Below, piece by piece: positions 1 through 7,206 of a DNA stretch of 16,196 nt. Every line of letters begins with the position of its first letter. Positions within the stretch are counted from its first letter, which is position 1. This DNA comes from JAKQHY01 sp034429675. Its GTDB lineage: Bacteria > Chloroflexota > Anaerolineae > B4-G1 > SLSP01. Location: the NCBI GenBank assembly GCA_034429675.1, contig DAOUFX010000397.1:1-16196 (forward strand), written 5' to 3'. Below the pieces are notes generated by a model, which worked only from the letters and a program-made list of their open reading frames with translations, was not told the origin of the DNA and made no database searches. A program made the translations under genes and the position numbers.

Positions 1-48
1 AATTTTGCGTCTTTCTCCGCACAGAAGAAGACGCAAAATTTTGCGTCT
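1..48. repeat. Palindromic repeat with a second inverted arm
   Basis: Bases 29-48 are a perfect 20-base palindrome, AGACGCAAAATTTTGCGTCT. The window opens inside another copy of one arm: bases 1-13 repeat bases 36-48 apart from the last base, and are the exact inverse complement of bases 28-40. The middle arm can therefore pair either with the left arm (loop about 14 bases) or with the right arm. No run of T follows, so an intrinsic terminator is not supported. It resembles short dispersed palindromes that contain GAGACG...CGTCTC, known from several bacterial phyla. That likeness is from memory, and the copy number in this genome is unknown. The element is cut by the window edge. Confidence 0.75.
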
Positions 49-97
49 CTACAAAAACACGAATTTCCCCATCTCGAAACGCACCCCTACGGATGAG

Positions 98-150
98 CGA
101 ATGACGAATCGCGAATCGGCAAGTTAAGTTCTCGCGTTTCACGAATTCCC
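98..150. repeat. Degenerate heptamer repeat words upstream of the first gene
   Basis: Three adjacent 7-base words lie at 98-118: CGAATGA, CGAATCG, CGAATCG. Further on, 135-143 (CGTTTCACG) and 141-150 (ACGAATTCCC) are inverse complements of words in the large array at 12205-12320. Those words are CGTGAAACG at 12212-12220 and GGGAATTCGT at 12234-12243. The two regions thus share a repeat vocabulary in opposite orientation. This copy is short and eroded. Nothing here looks like a gene. Confidence 0.55.
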
Positions 151-160
151 TTCTTGCTTC

Positions 161-188
161 TTGCCAGCTGCTTTTTGCCTCGTATAAT
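161..188 (+). promoter_or_regulatory. Sigma70-type promoter with -10 seven bases before the ATG
   Basis: A -35 box TTGCCA (161-166) and a perfect -10 box TATAAT (183-188) are separated by 16 bases. Only seven bases lie between the -10 box and the ATG at 196. A normal start of transcription would fall on or next to the A of the start codon, giving a leaderless mRNA. No Shine-Dalgarno sequence precedes that ATG, which agrees with this reading. The start site itself is inferred, not observed. Confidence 0.6.
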
Positions 189-195
189 GCGCCCT

Positions 196-3100
196 ATGAA
201 CAAAAAACTGTTGATTGGTTTTGGAATTGGTTGGTTGTTGCTCGGATTAGGAGTGCTGGGCGCGGTGCAGATGCAGGCGCGGCAGCGGTTTTTGACCCGT
301 GGTTGGGCGGTGGATTTTCCGGCGCCGGTCGCCGACGCCGGCCTGCCCCGCGCATGCGCCAATGCCGCCCTGGAGCAATACGATGCGGCGCAGTTGTCCT
401 GGGCGTTGGATACTTTGCAGACGGGCGGATTTGCCTGGGTGCGACAGCGTTTCTCCTGGGCGGACATTGAGCCTACGCCGGGAGAATTCTCTTGGGAGCG
501 TTGGGATGCGCTGGTGGACGCGGCCACGGCGCGCGATTTGCAGCTGATCGCAGTGCTGGATTCGGCGCCGGCGTGGGCCGGGTCGCCGCCCGATGACGCC
601 GCTTTTGCTCGTTTCGCCGGGGCCTTTGCGTCACGTTATGGCGATGCGCTGGTCTATTACCAGATCTGGCACAATCCCAACCTGGGCGACAGTTGGGGCG
701 GGCGCGCCAATGCCGAAGAATACCTGGCGCTGTTGTCTGCGGCGGCTACGGCGATTCGCGCCGTTGATCCGGACGCGCGCATCGTACTGGGGAGTCTGGC
801 GCCCACCGTCGAAGTGGGCGACCGCAACTATGCCGAGGATGTGTTCCTGGAGATGCTGTATTTGGCGGGCGGGGCGGCTTCTTTCGACGTGGTGGCCGCG
901 CAACCTTACGGATTTTTCACCGGGCCGGATGATCGCCGTGTCGGGCGCGACGTGATGAATTTCTCACGGGTGATTCTGGTGCGCGAGACCTTGGAAGCTC
1001 ACGGCGATGGCCACAAAGCGGTGTGGGTCAGCCATTTTGGTTGGAACAGTTTGCCGGAGGGGTGGCCGGGCCCGGCTTCGATCTGGGGAAACGTGGACGC
1101 GACGACCCAGGCGACGTACACCGTGGCCGCACTGGATCGCGCGACGCTGGAATGGCCGTGGATGGGCGTGATGTGTCTCAACGGTTTCCAGCCGCACCCG
1201 GCGACCGTCACCGAGGGAGTCCCGGACGCCGAGGAGCATTGGGGGTTTGCGTTGGTGGGGCCGGAAGGCGACCTGCGTCCGGTGTATGGCGCGGTGCGCG
1301 ATTGGGTGGAGCGCCGTTCGCCCACGCAGCTACGGGTAGCGACGCCCGGCGTCTACAACGCTAACACGCCGTTGGCAACTTTTACCGGCCCGTGGGAATT
1401 TGGGCCGTTGGGCGCCGATATGGGCGAGCACGGCGAAAATCGCGTCAGCTTGACCTTTGCGGGCACGGATGTGGCGTTGACGGTGCGCCGGGGGCCCTAT
1501 CTGGCTTTCCTGTTCGTCACGGTGGACGGGCAACCGTCAAACGTGTTGCCGCGCGACCGTGAGGGCCGCACTTACGTCGTCCTCTACGATCCGTTGGCGG
1601 CGACGGTCACTGTTCCGCTGGCCGAGAATCTGCCGGCAGGCATGCATACGGTCGAAATTGTCGCCGAGCGCGGATGGGATCAATGGGCGCTGGCCGATTG
1701 GCGCGTGATCAGCCGCCCGGCGACGTCGGTGGAGCGTTGGGGAACCGGCGGGTTTGCGCTGCTGGCCGTTCTGGGCCTGGCGTTAGCGCTGTGGACGGGG
1801 CGATCTATGGATTGGGGGGCGCTTGGCCGCGTTGTGTCGTCCTTCTGGCGACGGTTGCGCGAAGGGGTGCGTTTGCTGGTTTCGTTGGTGTTGAGCGCGG
1901 TGTACCTCTTTGCTACCTGGCAAACCTTGATGGGGGAAGAGGTCTTTCGCCGTCTTGGGGAGGGCGGCGGCATGGCGTCGTTGGCTCTGGCGACCGGACT
2001 GTTTTACTTCTCGCCCTGGGTGGTGGCGCAGTTGGCAGCTGGGGCGTTGGTCTCTTTTATCGTCTTTGTGGACCCTGCCCTGGGGCTGGCGCTTACGATG
2101 TTTTCTGCGCCGCTTTATATGCATCCGCTTTCTCTGTTGGGAAAGTCTTTCTCGCTGGCGGAACTGATCCTGCTTCCTACGTTGGTGGGGTGGGGCGTGC
2201 GCTGGCTGGCCAGCCGCCGTCAGCCTGGCGCCGGCGAGCGTTCCGCCGGTTCCGCTCCGCTTTTCTTTAAGCCGGTGCTGGCCTTTGTGCTGGTCGCGGT
2301 GATTTCCACGTTGTTGGCGACGCATCGCCACGAAGCGTTGCGTGAACTGCGTTTGGTGATTCTTGAGCCGGTGTTGTTCTATTTTGCCCTGGTCACATTG
2401 CCGATGGAGCGGCGGGAGCGCTGGCGAATCATCCACGCCTTTGTGCTGAGCGGGTTGCTGGTTGCGCTCTACGGGTTGTTGCAGTACTTCCGCGGCGACG
2501 TGATCACGGCCGAGGGTGGGGCGCTGCGATTGCACAGCCTCTATGGTTCGCCGAACAACGTTGGACTTTATCTTGGGCGCCTTTTCCCGCTGCTCATTGC
2601 GGTGGTGTTGTGGTCGGGCAAGCGCCCGGGGAATCAGACGGCGGTCAATGGATCGCGCAAAATGCCGGGGTGGTTGCGTTGGGTGGCGGATTTGCAGATT
2701 CCCGCGCTTATCCACGACATTGCGCATTCGCCGCGCCGTTGTCTGTATGCGTTGGCTTCCCTGCCGATCGTCGCGGCGCTGCTGTTGAGCCTCTCGCGCG
2801 GCGCCATCGTTCTGGGAATCCCGGCGGCGTTGTTGACGCTGGGGGTGCTCGCCGGCCCGAAATGGCGACGGGTGACGGCGATTGTGTTGCTGTTGGGGGC
2901 GCTGGCGCTGATTCCTCTGTTGCGCACGCCACGGTTTGCCGGTATGTTCGACATGAGCCGCGGCACGAGCGGCTTCCGCGTCTCGCTGTGGCATAGTGCG
3001 TTGGGAATGCTGCGCGATCATCCGCTGTTGGGGGTGGGGCCCGACAATTTCTTGTACGCCTATCGCACGCGCTACGTGCTGCCGACGGCCTGGGAGGAGT

Positions 3101-3501
3101 TCAACCTCTCCCATCCGCACAACGTGGTGATGGATTTTGCCTCCCGGTTGGGTATAGCCGGATTGGCGGTTTTTATCTGGTTGCAGGCGGTTTTTTGGCG
3201 GCGCGCTCTTCCCTTGCACCGGTTGGCGGCAGAATCCGCTGGCGCTTTCGGGGCCGATTCTCGCACATCTGGCAGAAATGCCGGCGCGCGTAGTGTTGAA
3301 CTACGCGCGCTGGCGTTGGGTGTGATGGCTTCAATGGCCGACTTTTTGGGGCATGGTCTGGTGGATGCTTCTTACTTTGTTATTGACCTGGCCTTTGTCT
3401 TCTTTCTATCGTTGGCGATTGTGGACTGGGTGCGTGGGCCGGCGTTACTCGACGATTTTCAGATTGATTTGCCCGACTCCGGCCTGAAGCGTGACCTCTA
3501 G
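196..3501 (+). CDS. Glycosidase-like domain fused to O-antigen ligase/polymerase membrane protein
   Basis: The 1101-residue protein has three parts. Residues 5-25 are a membrane anchor. Residues about 50-372 look like a (beta/alpha)8 barrel of the GH39/GH5 type: W89 begins the stretch WADIEPTPG, and there are matches to the strand-4 and strand-7 signatures. Those signatures read WHNP (158-161) and SHFGW (279-283), where active enzymes have WNEP and TEFGW, so both catalytic glutamates are missing. Residues about 380-508 look like a beta-sandwich. From 518 on there are at least ten hydrophobic segments. They carry Wzy_C-type signatures: SLSRG (865-869), GVGPDNF (946-952) and SHPHN (972-976) followed by a helix. 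Such proteins polymerise or ligate surface glycans at the outer face of the membrane. Start chosen at ATG 196; a TTG at 154 would put the promoter inside the gene. The 3' end overlaps the minus-strand neighbour by 57 bases. Substrate unknown. Confidence 0.85.
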   Translation: MNKKLLIGFGIGWLLLGLGVLGAVQMQARQRFLTRGWAVDFPAPVADAGLPRACANAALEQYDAAQLSWALDTLQTGGFAWVRQRFSWADIEPTPGEFSWERWDALVDAATARDLQLIAVLDSAPAWAGSPPDDAAFARFAGAFASRYGDALVYYQIWHNPNLGDSWGGRANAEEYLALLSAAATAIRAVDPDARIVLGSLAPTVEVGDRNYAEDVFLEMLYLAGGAASFDVVAAQPYGFFTGPDDRRVGRDVMNFSRVILVRETLEAHGDGHKAVWVSHFGWNSLPEGWPGPASIWGNVDATTQATYTVAALDRATLEWPWMGVMCLNGFQPHPATVTEGVPDAEEHWGFALVGPEGDLRPVYGAVRDWVERRSPTQLRVATPGVYNANTPLATFTGPWEFGPLGADMGEHGENRVSLTFAGTDVALTVRRGPYLAFLFVTVDGQPSNVLPRDREGRTYVVLYDPLAATVTVPLAENLPAGMHTVEIVAERGWDQWALADWRVISRPATSVERWGTGGFALLAVLGLALALWTGRSMDWGALGRVVSSFWRRLREGVRLLVSLVLSAVYLFATWQTLMGEEVFRRLGEGGGMASLALATGLFYFSPWVVAQLAAGALVSFIVFVDPALGLALTMFSAPLYMHPLSLLGKSFSLAELILLPTLVGWGVRWLASRRQPGAGERSAGSAPLFFKPVLAFVLVAVISTLLATHRHEALRELRLVILEPVLFYFALVTLPMERRERWRIIHAFVLSGLLVALYGLLQYFRGDVITAEGGALRLHSLYGSPNNVGLYLGRLFPLLIAVVLWSGKRPGNQTAVNGSRKMPGWLRWVADLQIPALIHDIAHSPRRCLYALASLPIVAALLLSLSRGAIVLGIPAALLTLGVLAGPKWRRVTAIVLLLGALALIPLLRTPRFAGMFDMSRGTSGFRVSLWHSALGMLRDHPLLGVGPDNFLYAYRTRYVLPTAWEEFNLSHPHNVVMDFASRLGIAGLAVFIWLQAVFWRRALPLHRLAAESAGAFGADSRTSGRNAGARSVELRALALGVMASMADFLGHGLVDASYFVIDLAFVFFLSLAIVDWVRGPALLDDFQIDLPDSGLKRDL
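3284..3310. repeat. Perfect 10-base-pair hairpin inside the ligase coding sequence
   Basis: GCGCGCGTAG (3284-3293) and CTACGCGCGC (3301-3310) are perfect inverse complements around a 7-base loop, TGTTGAA. It encodes part of a polar loop (about residues 1010-1036) between two membrane segments of the ligase domain, where extra residues would be tolerated. It may be a palindromic repeat inserted in frame, or a local mRNA structure. It has no T-tract, so a terminator is unlikely. Confidence 0.5.
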
Positions 3502-4254
3502 CCGCACGTCGGCGTCATCGTAGGCCTTGTTGACGTAGGCGCCGTCGCGTTCGTAGAGCCCGCTGTTGTCAATGTCCCCGATCCCTTTGGTGACGTTGAC
3601 CTTTACACCGATGTCTTCAGGGAGGAGCAGCGTGATATCGCCGACGCCTCCCTGAATGGCGACGGTGACGTCTTCTTCCCATTGTCCGGTCAGGTCGAGG
3701 GTGAGTTTGCCCGCGCCCATCGTGATGTCGAGATCGCTTAGACTACGGTTCTTGTTCAGGTCCAGTTCGGCATCTCCGGCGCCCAATTTCACGTCCAGTT
3801 GTGTGACATTGAGCGTGCTCAGATCCAGGTCCGTGTTTCCTGCGCCGCATTCGACGCGTATATTCAGAGGAGTCTCGTCGTCGAACTGCAAATCCCATTC
3901 GTATCGTATGTCGCCCCGCGCCGAGAATTTGTCGGTGTCGGGCTGGCGCAGGGTCAGACGGCCTTCGTCGTCTTTTACCTGATACTCCACTTCAGGTTTC
4001 CACTCTTCCACGTTGTAGGTGAAATCCGCTTCCAGCAGATCGTCGGCGCCGCCGTTCACTTTCAAGTCTCCGGCGCTCATCTTGACGGTGACGCGCACCT
4101 CTTTGGCGTCCTCACGGGTTATCGTTTTGGAATCCTGGATCAGCTCGCCTACCTCGACGGATTCAAACTTGACGCCGTTGACCGAACACCCTAGCGAGAT
4201 GAGAGCTGTGGCGATGACGATGCACCAAATAATAAATTGTCTATTCCTGCTCAT
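3445..4254 (-). CDS. Toast-rack-type beta-repeat lipoprotein
   Basis: 269 residues. An N-terminal hydrophobic stretch (8-22) ends in SLGC with Cys23, a plausible but imperfect lipobox (Ser at -3), so a lipoprotein on the outer face of the membrane is likely. The rest is beta-strand-rich and acidic. A G-x-G-[DNKQ] turn recurs at residues 137, 158, 180, 203, 224 and 259, mostly 21-23 residues apart, and a related SAGD sits at 60. Each is followed by a strand such as LDLD or AELDL. This matches the stacked-hairpin toast-rack / LiaF C-terminal-like proteins, for which I know no firm molecular role; adhesion or envelope sensing is a guess. Start: the ATG at 4252-4254 is preceded by AGGAGG (complement of 4263-4268) at 8-base spacing. 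Longer upstream readings lack a ribosome site and would bury the signal peptide. It is divergent from the DUF4230 gene and convergent with the ligase gene. Confidence 0.8.
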   Translation of the reverse strand: MSRNRQFIIWCIVIATALISLGCSVNGVKFESVEVGELIQDSKTITREDAKEVRVTVKMSAGDLKVNGGADDLLEADFTYNVEEWKPEVEYQVKDDEGRLTLRQPDTDKFSARGDIRYEWDLQFDDETPLNIRVECGAGNTDLDLSTLNVTQLDVKLGAGDAELDLNKNRSLSDLDITMGAGKLTLDLTGQWEEDVTVAIQGGVGDITLLLPEDIGVKVNVTKGIGDIDNSGLYERDGAYVNKAYDDADVRLEVTLQAGVGQINLKIVE

Positions 4255-4337
4255 TTGAGCAACCTCCTGTGCAAATTTTTGGACTAGTAACCAATACGGC
4301 GCCTGGCAGGTGAAGTTGCGATGGGTTTTTGCTGCCA

Positions 4338-4366
4338 TTGACGGAGTGATTAAATGGTAGTATCCT
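4338..4366 (+). promoter_or_regulatory. Probable promoter for the DUF4230 gene
   Basis: TTGACG (4338-4343) and TATCCT (4361-4366) are 17 bases apart and match sigma70-type -35 and -10 boxes well, though not perfectly. Transcription would start near 4373, leaving a leader of roughly 110 bases before the ATG at 4485. The rest of the 230-base divergent region (4255-4484) shows no further element I can name. I found no convincing minus-strand promoter for the lipoprotein gene. Confidence 0.4.
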
Positions 4367-4484
4367 TTCCGTAGTATTGCAGGAAAAGTTAGATGACGCT
4401 TGAATCCACAAAATTGCTGCGCATATCCCCACAATCAGGCGGCGTGTGCGCACTACATTGAATGAAGGGCAGGGGATAAAAACC

Positions 4485-5174
4485 ATGGGGAGAATCGGAC
4501 GTTTTCTGGGATGGGTAGGCTTACTCGCTATTGCCGTTTTGGGGGTGTGGTTGTATATTACGGCCAGTCGGCAGGCGCGCACGTTGTTTGGGGAAGGTAA
4601 CCAGCCGCTCATTCAAGAGCCTCAATTTACTCCGACGGTATATCCTAGCTCGGCGACCCTCATCAAAGACGTTCAGACGCTCAGCCGTCTGGAGACGGCT
4701 TCGTATCACATCGAGAAAGTGATCACGGCGGAGTCCGGCCAGGGCCCTTTGGGTTTCTTGTTTGGGGACAAGTTGTTGTTGATTGCTTACGGTGAGGTGA
4801 TTGCCGGTGTGGATTTGTCCACCCTGAGGCCTGAGGACGTGATGGTTGCGCCGGATGGCACCGTCTACATTCGGATGCCGGCGGTGGAGATTTTTGTCGC
4901 CACGTTGGACAATCAGCGCTCCCGCGTTTACGACCGCCGCACCGGCGTTGTGGGGACCAATGCGCAGTTAGAGACCGCGGCGCGGCAGGAGGCCGAGCGT
5001 CTGATTTTGCAGGCGGCAATCGAAGACGGCATCGAGACGAAGGCCGATGAGAACGCCCGCACGTTCTTGCGCTCGTTTGTGCTCGGATTGGGTTTTACCA
5101 ATGTAATCTTTGTGGATGCTTTGCCTACCCTTGCTCCGCCAACCACACCCCTTGTGACCGTCACCAGTCCTTAA
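4485..5174 (+). CDS. DUF4230-family membrane-anchored protein
   Basis: 229 residues. Residues 7-26 form a membrane anchor with Arg on the cytoplasmic side, so the bulk lies outside the membrane. After a Thr/Pro-containing linker, the core (about 58-212) has the DUF4230 look: SRLETASYHIEKVI (67-80), a strand pair AYGEVIAGVDLSTL (101-114), a VYIRMPAVEIF strand (128-138), VYDRRTG (148-154), then a charged amphipathic helix (160-200) with a final VIFVD strand. The tail is Pro/Thr-rich. The family has no established biochemical function that I know. Start: the ATG at 4485 follows AGGGG (4471-4475) at about 9 bases. A GTG at 4446 would open the same frame but lacks a ribosome site. It is followed 29 bases later by truD, probably by chance of gene order. 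Confidence 0.8.
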   Translation: MGRIGRFLGWVGLLAIAVLGVWLYITASRQARTLFGEGNQPLIQEPQFTPTVYPSSATLIKDVQTLSRLETASYHIEKVITAESGQGPLGFLFGDKLLLIAYGEVIAGVDLSTLRPEDVMVAPDGTVYIRMPAVEIFVATLDNQRSRVYDRRTGVVGTNAQLETAARQEAERLILQAAIEDGIETKADENARTFLRSFVLGLGFTNVIFVDALPTLAPPTTPLVTVTSP

Positions 5175-5203
5175 CCAAACCAATTCCCTGGGAGACACTC
5201 TCT

Positions 5204-6385
5204 ATGCGAATCAAGCATCTTCCCGAAGATTTTCAAGTTGAAGAGGATGTCGCCCTTCCTGAAGGTCAGGGGGCTTATGCTTATTATCGTATTGAGAAGT
5301 CCGGAGTTCCTACATTGGCTGTGCGCGACGAGATGGCGGGGCTTCTGAAGGTGACGCCCAGTGCATTGATCTTCCCGGCGATCAAAGATACGGCAGTTCT
5401 CACCACCCAGTATGCCAGCGTCCGCAAACAGGGGCCTGAAGAGATCGCAGGAAAGGGATTCGTGGCGCACCGCGTCGGGTGGGGGGCGCGTTCTCTCCGC
5501 CCCAAAGATTTGAACGGGAATCGCTTTATGCTCATCGTGCGGGACCTTTCCGAGCAGGATGCGCAGGCGTTGCGAGAAAGGCTGCTGGCGTTGGAGTCCG
5601 AGGGATTGCCCAATTACTTTGACGATCAGCGTTTTGGCTCTTTGGCGGAGCAGGGGTTTATCGGCAAAGCCATCTTGATGCGCGACGCCGAACAGGCCGT
5701 GCGGTTCTATCTCTCCGAACCAATGTTGGGGGATCCCAAGCGCGTGCGCGAGTTCAAGTTGCTGGTCAAGAGCCATTGGGGACAATGGGGATACCTGCTG
5801 CACCAGGCGCCGCGCCCTTCCAACTACCGCAGTGTGATTACTTACCTGAAAGATCATCCTCACGATTATTCCAAAACCGTCAATTTGATCCAGGATCGTT
5901 TGCTCTCGGTGTATATGACGGCGTACCAGGCGTGGATATGGAACCTGATTTTGGGCAGCTATTTCGGGTCCACCGCGACGGCGGCGGCGTATGTGGACAT
6001 TGTCGGCACGCAATTCCCTGTGCCCAACCGCCCCGACGACATGAGCGTATGGGAGGGCTTGCAGATTGATTTGCCGCGCCTGACGGCGTGTTATGAGGGC
6101 GATCTGGCGGCGGCGGCGGACGCCGTTTTTGCTGCGGAGGGGCTGAGCCTGCGCGATTTCAAAGCGCGCATTTTGCGCCGGGTTTATCTGGCCAAAGGGG
6201 AACGCCCCGTCTGGTTCGCGCCTTCCGCCGTTGCGATTGCCGATCCGTACCCGGACGATCAGATCCCGGGCCGGTGGGCGCTTTCGGTGAATTTTACGCT
6301 CCTTTCCGGCTATTACGCCACCCTGGTGCTCAAGGTGGCTGCCGTCAATGCCGGCATAGACTTTCCAACGCGAGGGATTTCATGA
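5204..6385 (+). CDS. truD: tRNA pseudouridine synthase D
   Basis: 393 residues. TruD converts U13 of certain tRNAs to pseudouridine in the cytoplasm. Family marks are visible in order: the N-terminal LPEDFQVEED (6-15), then YYRIEKSGVPT (27-37). The catalytic-loop motif follows as AIKDTAVLTTQ (59-69), in which Asp62 is the nucleophile-type aspartate of the usual GxKDxxAxTxQ (the Gly is Ala here). NYFDDQRFGS (137-146) then corresponds to the family's NYFGxQRFG. A C-terminal segment (about 300-393) closes the fold around the TRUD insertion. The length is normal. The ATG at 5204 follows GGGAG (5190-5194). The stop codon overlaps the start of the next gene as ATGA (6382-6385), so the two are probably translated in a coupled way. 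Confidence 0.93.
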   Translation: MRIKHLPEDFQVEEDVALPEGQGAYAYYRIEKSGVPTLAVRDEMAGLLKVTPSALIFPAIKDTAVLTTQYASVRKQGPEEIAGKGFVAHRVGWGARSLRPKDLNGNRFMLIVRDLSEQDAQALRERLLALESEGLPNYFDDQRFGSLAEQGFIGKAILMRDAEQAVRFYLSEPMLGDPKRVREFKLLVKSHWGQWGYLLHQAPRPSNYRSVITYLKDHPHDYSKTVNLIQDRLLSVYMTAYQAWIWNLILGSYFGSTATAAAYVDIVGTQFPVPNRPDDMSVWEGLQIDLPRLTACYEGDLAAAADAVFAAEGLSLRDFKARILRRVYLAKGERPVWFAPSAVAIADPYPDDQIPGRWALSVNFTLLSGYYATLVLKVAAVNAGIDFPTRGIS

Positions 6386-7170
6386 CCGAACCCGTTTTTC
6401 CTTTTGTGATGCCATTGGGTGTCGCGGCGGCGCTGCCGGACGCTTATCACGCTAACAGCTATCTGGCCGTGGTAGGCAAGGCCGGTTACTGGTTGGTGGA
6501 CTGCGCCGACGGTCCTATCCCGCGCCTGTCACGCGCCGGCCTCGATCCGTTGTCCGTGCAGGGGGTGATCTTCACCCACTTTCATCCCGACCACGTCTAC
6601 GGACTTCCCGCTTACCTGGTGGGGCTGTTTTTGCTGACGATGGAACGTTATCACGTTTGGACGGCGCCTCTGCCGATCTACGCCCGGCCCGAAGTGCTGT
6701 CGCAGATTAAGGCGTTGCTGGGACTGTTCTCGGCGCAGGAGTGGTTGTCCCGTGTGCCGCTGGCTTTCAATCCCGTGAGGCCGGAGATCGGCGCGCCGGT
6801 GGCCGAGACGACCGATTTTGTGATTGACGCCGCGCCCACCGAGCATTCGACGCCTTCGCTGGCGCTGCGCTTTGTCGCGCGTTCGACGGGGCGGGCCTTT
6901 GTCTATTCGGGCGACACGCTCCCCAGCGCCTCCGTCGAGACGCTGGCGCGTGGAGCGTCGTTGTTGTTCCACGAGGCCACCAATTCCGATATCGGCCACA
7001 GCCGCCCCGACGCTGCCGGGATGGTTGCCGGACGCGCGGGCGCGAAGCATCTCGTGCTGATCCACTATCGCAGCACCGTGTCCGCTATGACCCACGCTCT
7101 GGCGGAGGCGCGCCGGACTTTCTCCGGTCCGGTTGAGTTGGCTCAAGAATTTCAGCCTTATTTGTGGTAG
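6382..7170 (+). CDS. Metallo-beta-lactamase-fold hydrolase, RNase Z-like
   Basis: 262 residues with no signal peptide. The two-zinc ligand set is complete: THFHPDH (65-71, giving His66, His68, Asp70, His71), His155 in TEHSTP, Asp178 in YSGDT, and His228 in LIHY. FHEAT (196-200) followed by His206 and a run of Ala-rich helix is the arrangement seen in RNase Z/ElaC-like members, which process tRNA 3' ends or act on phosphodiesters. The long flexible exosite arm of bacterial RNase Z is not obvious, and the N-terminal part differs, so tRNase Z activity is only a possibility. It shares ATGA with truD, suggesting a tRNA-maturation pairing. A GAGGG (6372-6376) at suitable spacing supports the ATG at 6382 over the upstream in-frame start at 6274. 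Confidence 0.85.
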   Translation: MTEPVFPFVMPLGVAAALPDAYHANSYLAVVGKAGYWLVDCADGPIPRLSRAGLDPLSVQGVIFTHFHPDHVYGLPAYLVGLFLLTMERYHVWTAPLPIYARPEVLSQIKALLGLFSAQEWLSRVPLAFNPVRPEIGAPVAETTDFVIDAAPTEHSTPSLALRFVARSTGRAFVYSGDTLPSASVETLARGASLLFHEATNSDIGHSRPDAAGMVAGRAGAKHLVLIHYRSTVSAMTHALAEARRTFSGPVELAQEFQPYLW

Positions 7171-7188
7171 CCGCTTTCCGCCCACCCG

Positions 7189-7197
7189 TGTTATAAT
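7189..7197 (+). promoter_or_regulatory. Extended -10 promoter abutting murJ
   Basis: TGTTATAAT (7189-7197) is a perfect extended -10 element (TGnTATAAT). No -35 box is recognisable 16-18 bases upstream, as expected when an extended -10 compensates. Only nine bases, CCCCCCATT, separate it from the ATG at 7207, and no Shine-Dalgarno sequence is present. The transcript of the murJ cluster should therefore begin within a few bases of the start codon. This repeats the geometry seen before the first gene of the window. Confidence 0.6.
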
Positions 7198-7206
7198 CCC
7201 CCCATT

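Noticed and set aside
1..50. Intrinsic terminator at the opening palindrome
   Set aside because: The stem is perfect but is followed by CTACAAAAA rather than a run of T, and the T-run lies inside the stem.
154..195. TTG start at 154 for the ligase gene
   Set aside because: It would place the -35 and -10 boxes inside the coding sequence and add a poorly fitting N-terminus before a good membrane anchor beginning at ATG 196.
1783..3219. 478-codon open frame on the minus strand
   Set aside because: It is antisense to the membrane domain of the ligase; the Gln/Arg/His-rich product is the expected complement of Leu/Val/Ala codons.
4446..4484. GTG start at 4446 for the DUF4230 gene
   Set aside because: No ribosome site precedes it, while ATG 4485 has AGGGG at good spacing and leads directly into the membrane anchor.
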